Below are positions 52,845 to 61,356 of a stretch of DNA of 64,000 nt, in pieces. A program made the position numbers and the translations under genes. How positions within the stretch are numbered: position 1 is the first letter of the stretch; every line of letters starts with the position of its first letter. Origin of the DNA: Amycolatopsis sp. WQ 127309 (GTDB lineage Bacteria; Actinomycetota; Actinomycetes; Mycobacteriales; Pseudonocardiaceae); the NCBI RefSeq assembly GCF_023023025.1, contig NZ_CP095481.1, positions 8,879,001 to 8,943,000 on the forward strand. Reading direction: 5' to 3'. The notes under the pieces are model-generated. The model ran no database searches and had not been told where the DNA came from. It was given only the letters and a program-made list of their open reading frames with translations.

Positions 52845-53623
52845 TGCCGCACCGCATCGAGCTCAACGGGGACCCGCTCGGCCCGGGCGCCTTCGTCGCG
52901 GGGATGACCTCCTACGGTCATTTCACCGCGATGCAGGTCCGGGACGGGCGGGTCCGCGGTCTTTCCCACCACCTGGACCGGCTGACCTCGAGCACCCGCC
53001 TGCTGTTCGGCGCGGAGCTCGACACCGATCTGGTGCGCTCCTACGTCCGGCGGGCGATCGCGGACGAAGCCGCGCTGTCCGTGCGGGTGGTGGTCCTCAC
53101 GCGGTCCTTCGACGAGCCGCTGAAGCCGGAGATCCTGGTCCGGACGCTGCCGCCGCACCCGGTCGACCCGGCGCCGCTGCGCCTGGGGACGGTCCGGTAC
53201 GAGCGGGACCTGCCGCAGGTCAAGCACCTCGGCACCTTCGGCCTCATCCACCACGCCCGCCAGGCCGAGCTCGCGGGCTACGACGACGCGCTGTTCGTCG
53301 ACCACCAGGGCCGGATCAGCGAGGCGTCCATCTGGAACGCGGGTTTCCTGGCCGGCGACACGGTCGTCTGGCCGGACGCGGCCGTGCTGCCGGGGATCAC
53401 GATGCTCGTGCAGCGGGAAGCGCTGGCCCGGCTCGGCGTCCCGCAGGAGACGCGCGAGGTCCGGCCCGCCGACCTGCCCGGGTTCGACGCGATGTTCGTC
53501 ACCAACTCCGAGACCCCGGGCCGCCCGGTCACCGCCGTCGACGACTTCGTGCTGCCGCCTGCGGACCGCGCCGTGCGGCTCCTCGCCGAGGCCTACGAAA
53601 CCGTGCCCTGGGACGAAATCTGA
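52844..53623 (+). CDS. Class IV (branched-chain/ADC-lyase-like) PLP aminotransferase
   Basis: A 259-residue fold-type IV PLP protein. The PLP lysine is in PQVKHLGTFGLIHHARQ, and the conserved GRISEASIWNAGFL and PGITMLVQREAL segments follow. The length is a little short for branched-chain aminotransferases and fits 4-amino-4-deoxychorismate lyase or D-amino-acid aminotransferase-like proteins; the exact reaction is uncertain. The GTG start overlaps the stop of the cyclophilin gene. Confidence 0.88.
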   Translation: MPHRIELNGDPLGPGAFVAGMTSYGHFTAMQVRDGRVRGLSHHLDRLTSSTRLLFGAELDTDLVRSYVRRAIADEAALSVRVVVLTRSFDEPLKPEILVRTLPPHPVDPAPLRLGTVRYERDLPQVKHLGTFGLIHHARQAELAGYDDALFVDHQGRISEASIWNAGFLAGDTVVWPDAAVLPGITMLVQREALARLGVPQETREVRPADLPGFDAMFVTNSETPGRPVTAVDDFVLPPADRAVRLLAEAYETVPWDEI

Positions 53624-53697
53624 ACCACGCCACCACCCGCCCCGTGTAGAGGGGAACACCGGGGCCGGTTGTGCCACTGGGGAGAGGGTGGGCGACG

Positions 53698-54582
53698 ATG
53701 GCCGAAAACCGGGTTCCCGCGGTGCGCCGCGTCCTCGGGCGCACCGGCCAGGCCGCCTGCGCCGGTGCCCTGTTCGCGGTGCTGGCCGGCGGGCCCGCGC
53801 TGGCCCAGTCCGCGCCGCCGCCCCCGCCGTCGGTGAAGTACTTCGTCGTCCCCCATGCCGCAAACCCCGACGACATCACGCTGTTCAAGATCGCCGAACA
53901 GGCGCTGGGCGACGGCAACCGGTTCCAGGAGATCTTCACGCTCAACCGGGGCCGGCCACGCCCCGACGGCACGCCGTTCGACGACCCCACGGCGATCGAG
54001 CCGGGCCAGGTCCTCCAGCTGCCCGACGACGCCCGCGACCCCGCGGTGAAGTTCGGGCCGCTCCCGGCCACCCCGGTGGCCGCCCCGCCCGCCCGGGCAG
54101 CGGCACCCCAGCCGGCCGAACCGGGGCTGGGGGCCGGGCTCGCGTCCGCGGTCAGCGGCACCGGCGGCCTGCTCACCGGGCTGATCGCCGGGCTCTGGTG
54201 GCGACGGCGGCCGCGGGTCGTCCCGCCGGTGCCGTTCGAGCCGGCCGAGCCTCGCGAGTCGTTCGAACCGGTCGAGCGGTTCGAGCCGCGCTGGCCCGAG
54301 CCGGACGACCACGACCACGACGACGGGTCCGGCTCGGTCAGCGGCACGCTCCCGATCCCCGTGGTCGTCCCGCTGCCGCGGCCGGACCAGTCGTCCGACC
54401 GGCTGCCGGTGGTGCTGCGGCAGGAGCCGATCACCGCCGAGCACTCGATCATCTTCTTCGACACGGCCGACACCCAGGTGATCGCCGCGATCCGGCCCGG
54501 CTCGCAGTTCCGGTTCCGGATCGGCCCCGCCCGCGAGCCGGACGGCGCCACCGTGCTCGTCGTGGACGACGAAAGCGACTGA
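53698..54582 (+). CDS. Secreted LysM-like membrane-anchored protein
   Basis: A 294-residue protein. A signal peptide (about 1-38) ends before a Pro-rich linker; residues 48-115 form a LysM-like unit (DDITLFKIAEQALGDGNRFQ ending in PGQVLQLPDD), a peptidoglycan-binding fold. A second hydrophobic helix (about 153-170, GGLLTGLIAGLWWRRRP) would anchor it, followed by an acidic tail with a His/Asp patch. The ATG at 53698 has GGAGAGGG upstream; a GTG nine codons earlier is less likely. Such proteins are common near type VII secretion genes, but none is seen here. Confidence 0.75.
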   Translation: MAENRVPAVRRVLGRTGQAACAGALFAVLAGGPALAQSAPPPPPSVKYFVVPHAANPDDITLFKIAEQALGDGNRFQEIFTLNRGRPRPDGTPFDDPTAIEPGQVLQLPDDARDPAVKFGPLPATPVAAPPARAAAPQPAEPGLGAGLASAVSGTGGLLTGLIAGLWWRRRPRVVPPVPFEPAEPRESFEPVERFEPRWPEPDDHDHDDGSGSVSGTLPIPVVVPLPRPDQSSDRLPVVLRQEPITAEHSIIFFDTADTQVIAAIRPGSQFRFRIGPAREPDGATVLVVDDESD

Positions 54583-54681
54583 CGCCGGCGCGTGCGTGCG
54601 GGCCGCGTCACTCTGCGCTGAACGGATCAACCGGCGCCGGAACACTGGCCATCGGCCCGCCGCGCCCGCGATAGTCGTCTG

Positions 54682-55230
54682 ATGACCTGGGATCCCTTCG
54701 GCACGCTGCGGAAGGCGCTGTGGATCGGCGGCGCCCCGTGGACCGGGAAGTCCACCGTCGCCCGGCTGCTCGCCGAGCGGCACGGCCTGACGACCTACCA
54801 CCACGACCACCGGACCCGGCCCGCCCCGGGCGGCGACGTCTCCGCCGGCGAGCAGCTGATGACCGAGGTGCGGCACGGGTTCGACTGCGCGCTGGCCGAT
54901 CTGCGGGTGCTGACGTCGCCGCGGCCGATCGTCGCCGAGGGCTGGGGGCTGCGCCCGGAGCTGGTCGCGCCGCTGGTGGACTCGCCGGGCCGGATGGTGG
55001 TGCTCGTGCCGACCGAGCTGTTCCGCCAGCACCAGCTGCGGCACCGGCCGGAGGAGCCCGCGATCCCGGAGCAGCGCAGTGTGCTGACGCGGGACCGGAT
55101 GCTCGCCGCGCAGGCCGTGCGGTCCGCGCGGGAGCTGGGCATCCGGGTCATCGAGATCGACGGCCGGCTCGGTCCCGCCGGCGTCACCGACGTCGTCGCC
55201 GAGCATTTCCGCGGCTACCTGGACGCTTGA
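54682..55230 (+). CDS. P-loop nucleotide-kinase-like protein
   Basis: A 182-residue protein with Walker A GGAPWTGKSTVA near residue 17 and a compact fold like small kinases, including a likely base-binding loop RQHQLRHRPEEPA. The phosphorylated substrate is unknown. It sits alone between the LysM-like gene and the GH105 gene. Confidence 0.72.
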   Translation: MTWDPFGTLRKALWIGGAPWTGKSTVARLLAERHGLTTYHHDHRTRPAPGGDVSAGEQLMTEVRHGFDCALADLRVLTSPRPIVAEGWGLRPELVAPLVDSPGRMVVLVPTELFRQHQLRHRPEEPAIPEQRSVLTRDRMLAAQAVRSARELGIRVIEIDGRLGPAGVTDVVAEHFRGYLDA

Positions 55231-55359
55231 CGATATTATTAGTCCCGCGTTGTCCGGCCGTTTCCCCCCGCGGGCGGTTGACCGGCTCCGGAACGGTCGC
55301 GCAAGATCGATGACCGACACCGCCGCCGCTCTTTCCGCGCAGCAAAGGGGCTGGGTTCT

Positions 55360-56496
55360 TTGGCGTTCCGGAAAACACTTCGCGTCGTCCTCGCCGCCGT
55401 TCTCGGACTGACCCTGCTCGGGCACCCCGCCGAAGCCGCACCACCCGACTGGTCGCGCGCCGTCGCCGACTCCACGATCGCCGCGCACCCCGCCGCGTCG
55501 CTGGGGCTCGGCTACACCGACGCCCTGTTCCTGCTGGGCCTGTACCGCGTTTACCAGCGCACGCACGACGTCCGCTACCTGAACTACCTCGAAACCTGGG
55601 GTGCGGCGAAGGTGCAGCCGGACGGCGGCACCGGCAACCCGTACAACGACCTGGACAGCATGCTGGCGGGCAACGTCTTCCTCGTGCTGGCCACCAAAAC
55701 GGGCGACGCGCGCTACTCGCTGGCCGCGCGGCGGATCCACGACCGGCTGGCGACGTACCCGCGGACCACCGACGGCGGATTCATTCACAACACGGGATTG
55801 ACCGGCCAGCTGTGGGCCGACGGCGCATTCATGCTCGACCCGTTCCTGGCCCGGTACGGAAAGGCCGTCGGCGACGCCGCGAGCACCACCGAATCGGCCG
55901 AACAACTCGTCACCTATTTCACTCATCTGCGGCATCCGAGCGGATTGCTGTACCACGCGTACGACGAGCGCCGGAAGCAGAGCTGGGCCGATCCGGTGAC
56001 CGGGTTGTCCCCGGACGTGTGGTGCCGCGCGGTCGGCTGGTTCGGCGCGGCCACGGTCGACGTCCTCGACGCGCTGCCCGCGGCGGCCCCGCAGCGCGGC
56101 GCCCTCGTCGGCATCGTCCGGTACCTCGCCCAGGGTTTCCGCCGCTGGCAGGACCCGGCGACCGGCCGGTGGTTCCAGCTGACCGTCAAGCCCACCGCCG
56201 CCGACAACTGGACCGAGACGTCGTGCTCCAGCCTGTACACCTACACGCTGTCCCGCGCGGTGCAGCGCGGGTACGTCGGCCCGGAGTACCGGCCGGTGAT
56301 CGCCCGCGGGTACGCCGGTGTGCTCGCGAAGGTCTCCCAGGCCGCCGACGGGACCACCGCCATCACGGACATCAGCGTCGGCACCAACGTCGGCAACGGC
56401 CGCTACTACCTCGACCGGCCGCGGGCCACCAACGACTTCCACGGCCTCGGCGCGTTCCTCTACCTCAACGAGCAGCTGGCCGGGGCCGCGCGATGA
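55360..56496 (+). CDS. Secreted GH105/GH88-type unsaturated glucuronyl hydrolase
   Basis: A 378-residue exported enzyme. Signal peptide to about residue 26, then an (alpha/alpha)6 barrel with WADGAFMLDPFLARYGK and the diagnostic DVWCRAVGWFGAATVDVLDALP. GH105 enzymes cleave unsaturated sugar units from rhamnogalacturonan or similar fragments made by lyases. The start is taken as TTG at 55360 because AAGGGG lies upstream and the signal peptide begins there; this start is weak. Its stop overlaps the ATG of the GH97 gene. Confidence 0.85.
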   Translation: MAFRKTLRVVLAAVLGLTLLGHPAEAAPPDWSRAVADSTIAAHPAASLGLGYTDALFLLGLYRVYQRTHDVRYLNYLETWGAAKVQPDGGTGNPYNDLDSMLAGNVFLVLATKTGDARYSLAARRIHDRLATYPRTTDGGFIHNTGLTGQLWADGAFMLDPFLARYGKAVGDAASTTESAEQLVTYFTHLRHPSGLLYHAYDERRKQSWADPVTGLSPDVWCRAVGWFGAATVDVLDALPAAAPQRGALVGIVRYLAQGFRRWQDPATGRWFQLTVKPTAADNWTETSCSSLYTYTLSRAVQRGYVGPEYRPVIARGYAGVLAKVSQAADGTTAITDISVGTNVGNGRYYLDRPRATNDFHGLGAFLYLNEQLAGAAR

Positions 56497-59111
56497 GGCG
56501 CGCCGCCGCGGGCCTGGTCCTGGCCGTGACGGCTACCCTGGTCACCACGATGCCCGCCGACGCCGCCGACCGCTGGACGGTCAGCCTGACCGGTGCGGTG
56601 ACCGCCGCGGTCGCCCGCACCGGCGACGGCGGGCTGACCTTCGCGGCCACCCGGGGCGCCACCACGGTGCTGGCGCCCGCGCCGCTGGGCGTCCGGACGA
56701 AGACCGCCGACCTGACCCGCGACCTGCGGTTCGTGCGCCGCACCGACCGGATCGTCGACGAGCGCTACACGATGACGACCGGCAAGCAGCTGCGCCGGCA
56801 CGCACGGGCGGCGGAGACGACGTTGTCCTTCGCCGGCGCGGGCGAAACCCGGCTCGACGTCGTCGTGCGCGCGGCCGCCGACGGCGTCGCCTACCGGTAC
56901 GCGCTGCCCGGCGCCGGGCCGGTGACGATCACCGGTGAGGCGTCGGCGTTCACCCTGCCCGCGACCGCGCCCGCCTGGCTGCTGCCCTACTCCCCCAACT
57001 ACGAGAACGTCCGCGTCGAAACCACCGCGAGCGGCGCGAAGGCGGGCGACTACGGCTTCCCCTCGCTGTTCGACACCGGCGCCGGGAGCTACACGCTGCT
57101 CACGGAGTCCGATGTGGACGGTCGGTATTCCGGCGCCCGGCTGACGCACGCGGCGGGCACCGCGGACTACGCGATCAAGCTGGCCGACGCCTCGGTCACC
57201 GCCGCCGGGCCGTTCGCGACGCCGTGGCGGGTCGCGATCACCGGCGACCTCGCGACGGTGACCGCGTCCACGTTGGTCGACGACCTCGCGCCGCCGTCGA
57301 AGCTCACCGACACGTCGTGGATCCGGCCCGGCAAGGTGGCGTGGTCGTGGCTGTCCGAACACGACAGTCCGAGCGATCCCGCGCGGCAGAAGCAGTACGC
57401 GGACTTCGCCGCCCGCAACGGCTGGCCGTACCTGCTCATCGACGAGGGCTGGGACGCGTCCTGGGTCCCGGACGTCGTGCGGTACGCGCGGGCCCGCGGC
57501 GTCGAGGTGATCCTGTGGTTCCGCTGGACCACCCTCGACACGGCGGCCGAGCGCGCGAAGTGGCTCCCGCTGGTCAAGTCGTGGGGCGCGGCCGGGATCA
57601 AGGTCGACTTCATGGACTCCGACACCCAGGCGCGGTTCCGGTTCTACGACGACATCGCGGCGGCCACCGCGCAGCAGCGGCTGATGATCAACTTCCACGG
57701 CGCGACCATCCCCCGCGGCCTGCAGCGGACCTGGCCGCACGTGATGAGCTTCGAGGCTGTGCGCGGCGCGGAGCAGTTCAAGACGCGGGCGTCGACCAAC
57801 ACGATGTTCCCCTTCACCCGCAACGTGGTCGGCAGCATGGACTACACGCCGACGGCGTTCGTCGTGGCCGATCGGGACACCACGGACGCGCACGAGGTGG
57901 CGACGTTCTTCGTCTACGAGTCCGGCTGGCAGCACGGCGCGGACAAGCCGGAGAACTACGAGGCCCGCCCCGAAGCCCTGCACACGCTCGACCAGCTGCC
58001 GACGGTGTGGGACGAGACGCGGCTGCTGTCCGGCCGCCCCGGCCAGGAGGCGGTGTTCGCCAAGCGCTCCGGCGACCGCTGGTTCGTCGGCGGCATCGAG
58101 GCGGGCCCGGCGAAGACCGTCGACGCGCCACTGGACTTCCTCGGCCACGGGCGCTGGCTCGCCGACACCCTGCGCGACGGCCCGGCCGGCCTGCTGCGCG
58201 AGAAGTCGGCGGTCACCGCGGGCGGCCGGCTGAGCGTGCCGGTCGCGAAGAACGGCGGGTTCGTCACGGTCCTCTGCCCCGCGTGGCCGGGCCGCACGAC
58301 CTGCGACGAGGAGGTCCGGCAGGTGCCGGCGACCAGCCTCAGCGTCACCCCGGCGACGGCGGAGGCACACCCCGGCACGATCGTCGAGGTCAAGGCGACC
58401 TTCCGGCTACCCGCGGGAGCACCGCTGCTCGACGTCGAACTCGGGCCCGCCGCCCCGGCGGGCTGGACGGTGACCGGACGCCCGGTCTTCCGGCCGGTGC
58501 TGTTCGCCGGGCAGCCCGTGTCGGGCACCTGGCGGTTCACGGCGACCGCCGCGGCCGCCCCGGGCACGACCGACCTGCCGGTCGCGGCCACCTACCGCTT
58601 CCGCGGCCGGGCCGTCCACGTCGAGGGTGCGACCAGCGTGTTCGTCCCGCCGCCGGTACCGGCCGGGACCGCGCAGGTCAGCGCGCTGCCGTTCCTGGCG
58701 TCGTCGAACGGCTGGGGCCCGGTGGAGCGCGACCAGTCCAACGGCGACACCGCCGAGGGCGACGGCCACCCGCTGACCATCGGCGGCACGGTCTACGCGC
58801 ACGGCCTCGGCACGAACGCGCCCAGCTCCGTGACCGTGTGGCTCGGCGGCGCGTGCACGGCGTTCTCGGCGGTCACCGGCGTCGACGACGAGGTGAAGGC
58901 GCCCGCTTCGGTCGCGTTCCGCGTCCTCGGCGACGACGGCCGTGTCTTGGCGGAGACACCCGTACTGCGCCCGGCCGACGGCGCCCACCCGCTGACGGCC
59001 GACGTCACCGGCGTCCGGCGCCTGACCCTGCAGGTCACCGACGGCGGCGACGACAAGGACTCCGACCACGGCGACTGGGCGGACGCGAAGCTCACCTGCG
59101 CGGCACCGTGA
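56493..59111 (+). CDS. Secreted GH97 glycosidase with NPCBM domain
   Basis: An 872-residue exported enzyme of GH97, whose members include alpha-glucosidases and alpha-galactosidases. Family motifs present are LLIDEGWDASWVPDV, FMDSDTQARFRFYDD and FHGATIPRGLQRTWP. In GIKVDFMDSD, Asp372 occupies the place where retaining (alpha-galactosidase-like) members have their nucleophile. A C-terminal NPCBM domain (about 730-872, NGWGPVERDQSNGD) would bind polysaccharide. The start ATGA overlaps the GH105 stop. Together they suggest breakdown of a pectic or arabinogalactan-like polymer. Confidence 0.9.
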   Translation: MRRAAAGLVLAVTATLVTTMPADAADRWTVSLTGAVTAAVARTGDGGLTFAATRGATTVLAPAPLGVRTKTADLTRDLRFVRRTDRIVDERYTMTTGKQLRRHARAAETTLSFAGAGETRLDVVVRAAADGVAYRYALPGAGPVTITGEASAFTLPATAPAWLLPYSPNYENVRVETTASGAKAGDYGFPSLFDTGAGSYTLLTESDVDGRYSGARLTHAAGTADYAIKLADASVTAAGPFATPWRVAITGDLATVTASTLVDDLAPPSKLTDTSWIRPGKVAWSWLSEHDSPSDPARQKQYADFAARNGWPYLLIDEGWDASWVPDVVRYARARGVEVILWFRWTTLDTAAERAKWLPLVKSWGAAGIKVDFMDSDTQARFRFYDDIAAATAQQRLMINFHGATIPRGLQRTWPHVMSFEAVRGAEQFKTRASTNTMFPFTRNVVGSMDYTPTAFVVADRDTTDAHEVATFFVYESGWQHGADKPENYEARPEALHTLDQLPTVWDETRLLSGRPGQEAVFAKRSGDRWFVGGIEAGPAKTVDAPLDFLGHGRWLADTLRDGPAGLLREKSAVTAGGRLSVPVAKNGGFVTVLCPAWPGRTTCDEEVRQVPATSLSVTPATAEAHPGTIVEVKATFRLPAGAPLLDVELGPAAPAGWTVTGRPVFRPVLFAGQPVSGTWRFTATAAAAPGTTDLPVAATYRFRGRAVHVEGATSVFVPPPVPAGTAQVSALPFLASSNGWGPVERDQSNGDTAEGDGHPLTIGGTVYAHGLGTNAPSSVTVWLGGACTAFSAVTGVDDEVKAPASVAFRVLGDDGRVLAETPVLRPADGAHPLTADVTGVRRLTLQVTDGGDDKDSDHGDWADAKLTCAAP

Positions 59112-59380
59112 CGGTGGTCTTCGTGACCGGCATGTCCGGTATCGGGAAGTCGACAACCCTGGCCGAGCTGATCCGGCGCGGCCACCGGGCCGTCGACACC
59201 GACTACGGCGGCTGGATCGAGAACCCCGAGGGCGAACGGCGGTGGCGCGAAGACCGGATCGACGCGTTGCTCGCGAGCCACGAGCGCTCGGGCGAGCCGT
59301 TGTTCCTCTCGGGCACCGTGGTGAACCAGGGACGCTTCTACCCGCGGTTCGCCGAGGTCGTGCTGCTCAGCGGAAGGTGA
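59108..59380 (+). pseudogene. Truncated P-loop kinase-like protein
   Basis: A 90-residue reading frame that begins like a complete small kinase (VVFVTGMSGIGKSTTLAELI, then DTDYGGWIENPEG and FLSGTVVNQGRFYPRF) but stops at about half the usual length, at VVLLSGR. Full-length relatives of about 170-190 residues continue past this point with a lid and second substrate region. The frame ends inside the last bases of the convergent crotonase gene (59367), so the missing half was probably lost when these regions were joined. It may be non-functional. Its GTG overlaps the GH97 stop. Confidence 0.6.
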
Positions 59381-60146
59381 AGTTCGGCGGGCGCCGGTCC
59401 AGGAAGGCCGCGACGCCCTCCGCGTAGTCCTCGCCGTGCAGGGCCTCGGACCGCAGCTCCTCGACCTCCGCGTCCGGGCTCTCCTGGCCGGCGACGATCT
59501 TCTCGATGATCCGGTTCATCCCGCGAACCGACGCCTGCGAGCGCGAGCACAGCGTCCGCACGAACTCCAGCGTCGAGGCCTCCAGCTCGTCGGCCGGGAA
59601 GACGTCGTTGAGCAGGCCGATCTCGCGCGCCCGGGCCGCCGTGATCAGCTCGCCGGAGAGCAGGAAGTACTTCGCGTGCGCCGGCCCGACCAGCGACACG
59701 AGCTGGCGGGTCGAGTCGAAGTGGTAGACGATGCCGAGCTTCGCCGGCGTGATGCCGAAGCGCGACCCCTCGGCGGCGAAGCGGAAGTCGCAGGCGACCG
59801 ACACCTGGCAGCCGCCGCCGATGCAGTTGCCCTGGATCATCGCGACCGACGGCTTCCGCATCGACGTCAGCGCGGCCACCGCGCCTTCGACGGCCTTGTC
59901 GTAGCTCGCCGCGCCCTCGGCGGTGGTGCGCAGCTCGCCGAACTCGCTGATGTCCGCGCCCGCCGAGAAGTGCTTGCCGCCGCCCGCGAGCACGAGCACC
60001 TTGAGCGTGGCGTCGGCCTCGACGTCGGCGACGACGTCCGGGATCGCCGACCACATGCCGTAGGTGATCGCGTTCATCTTCGCCGGCCGGGCGAAGGTCA
60101 GCCGTGCCACCTCGCCGTCGCGCGTGAAGTCGAATCCGTCGGTCAT
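59367..60146 (-). CDS. Enoyl-CoA hydratase/isomerase-family protein
   Basis: A 259-residue crotonase-fold enzyme. Oxyanion-hole motifs are KHFSAGADISEFGELR and the following IQGNCIGGGCQVSVACDFRF. It probably acts in fatty-acid or amino-acid breakdown; the exact substrate is unknown. The ATG at 60146 is chosen over an in-frame start three codons upstream. It converges on the truncated kinase-like frame and overlaps it by 14 bases. Confidence 0.92.
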   Translation of the reverse strand: MTDGFDFTRDGEVARLTFARPAKMNAITYGMWSAIPDVVADVEADATLKVLVLAGGGKHFSAGADISEFGELRTTAEGAASYDKAVEGAVAALTSMRKPSVAMIQGNCIGGGCQVSVACDFRFAAEGSRFGITPAKLGIVYHFDSTRQLVSLVGPAHAKYFLLSGELITAARAREIGLLNDVFPADELEASTLEFVRTLCSRSQASVRGMNRIIEKIVAGQESPDAEVEELRSEALHGEDYAEGVAAFLDRRPPNFTFR

Positions 60147-60219
60147 GCTCGGCACCCTAGCTTCTCGCCCTGAGCGAAACCCCGGGTGTGTGACGCGGTC
60201 GCGGCGCTAGCTTGGGCCC

Positions 60220-61005
60220 ATGGCGACGATCGAGTTGAACGGGACCACGTTCGGGTACGACGAAGCGGGCGAGGGGCCCGCGGTCGTGCTGCTGCACGCG
60301 GCCATCGGCGACCGCCGGATGTGGGACGCCCAGTTCACCGCGCTCGCCGCCACGCACCGGGTGATCCGCTACGACCGCCGCGGCTTCGGCGAGTCCGCCG
60401 ACGGCCTCGGCGAGTTCGCCCACCACGAGGACCTGCTGGCCCTGCTCGATGCCCGGGGGATCGAGCAGGCCGCGCTGGTCGGGGCGTCGATGGGCGGCGC
60501 GGTCTCGCTGGACACCGCGCTCGCCGCGCCGGAGCGGGTCACCCGGCTGGTGCTGCTGGGCTCCGGGCTCAGCGGGCACACCTGGCCGGACCACATGCAG
60601 GCCGACATCGCCGAGCTGACCCGCGAAGTCGACCCGGCGGACGCGAAGGCCATGTCCGAGGCCAACGTCCGGTACCTGGTCGCCGGGCCCGCGCGCGAGG
60701 TGTCCGTCCTGCCGCCGGAGATGCTCGCGCGGGTCCGGGAGATGTGCGAGCAGGTGTACCACCGCCTGTCGACCGCTCCACAGTGGACGGAGCGGGTCCC
60801 GGACACCCGGCACCGGCTGGCCGGGATCACCACCCCGGCCCAGGTGGTGATCGGCCTGTCGGACGCGCTCGGGCTGATCGAGCTTTCCCGGCACATCGCG
60901 AAGTCCTTGCCCAACGCCGAGCTGGTGGAGATCCCCGACACCGGGCACCTCCCCATGCTCGAGCGCCCCGACGACGTCACCGCGTTGCTGCGGAAGGTGC
61001 TCTGA
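60220..61005 (+). CDS. Alpha/beta-hydrolase
   Basis: A 261-residue alpha/beta-hydrolase. The nucleophile elbow is GASMGG, the preceding motif is VLLHAAIGDRRMW, and the catalytic His lies in PDTGHLPMLERPD. This is the esterase, lactonase or dienelactone-hydrolase type; the substrate is unknown. It is divergent from the crotonase gene across 73 bases. Confidence 0.9.
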   Translation: MATIELNGTTFGYDEAGEGPAVVLLHAAIGDRRMWDAQFTALAATHRVIRYDRRGFGESADGLGEFAHHEDLLALLDARGIEQAALVGASMGGAVSLDTALAAPERVTRLVLLGSGLSGHTWPDHMQADIAELTREVDPADAKAMSEANVRYLVAGPAREVSVLPPEMLARVREMCEQVYHRLSTAPQWTERVPDTRHRLAGITTPAQVVIGLSDALGLIELSRHIAKSLPNAELVEIPDTGHLPMLERPDDVTALLRKVL

Positions 61006-61014
61006 CTCGGCGAC

Positions 61015-61356
61015 TCAGGTGAAGATCTTCTGCACCTGGTCGGAGATCTTCGCCACCAGCTCGGAGAACTGCACCACTCCGCCCAGCAGGCCCTTGACCT
61101 TCTCCCAGCGGCTGCGCACCACGGCCGGTTCCGCGGCGTCGCCCGCGCGCAGGTCGGCCGCCAGGTCGTCCAGCGTGTCCTCCAGGACCTCCTGCTTGGC
61201 CAGGTCCTGACCGCGCACGTCGGCGGCGAGCCGCTCGACCAGGCCGAGCAGCGCGGGCAGGGCGGTGTCCACGCCACCGCCGTCGATCCCGGTCTGGGTG
61301 ATCGGCCCGGAGTTGTCCCGGCCGATGCTGACCTTGTTCGTGATACGGGGTTCCAT
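61015..61356 (-). CDS. Small protein with a GRDNSGPITQTG motif, partner of the gene at 61356
   Basis: A 113-residue protein. The N-terminus has TNKVSIGRDNSGPITQTG, then a Gly-rich linker and a long helical region (LPALLGLVERLAADVRGQDL, then SELVAKISDQVQKIF) that may form a coiled coil. The same motif, with small changes (ITIGGDNRAPITQTG), ends the protein encoded just upstream, whose stop shares a base with this gene's ATG (TGATG). The pair is thus coupled and shares a signature. Similar GDN-type motifs are seen next to bacterial conflict-system domains, but I cannot name a function. Confidence 0.7.
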   Translation of the reverse strand: MEPRITNKVSIGRDNSGPITQTGIDGGGVDTALPALLGLVERLAADVRGQDLAKQEVLEDTLDDLAADLRAGDAAEPAVVRSRWEKVKGLLGGVVQFSELVAKISDQVQKIFT

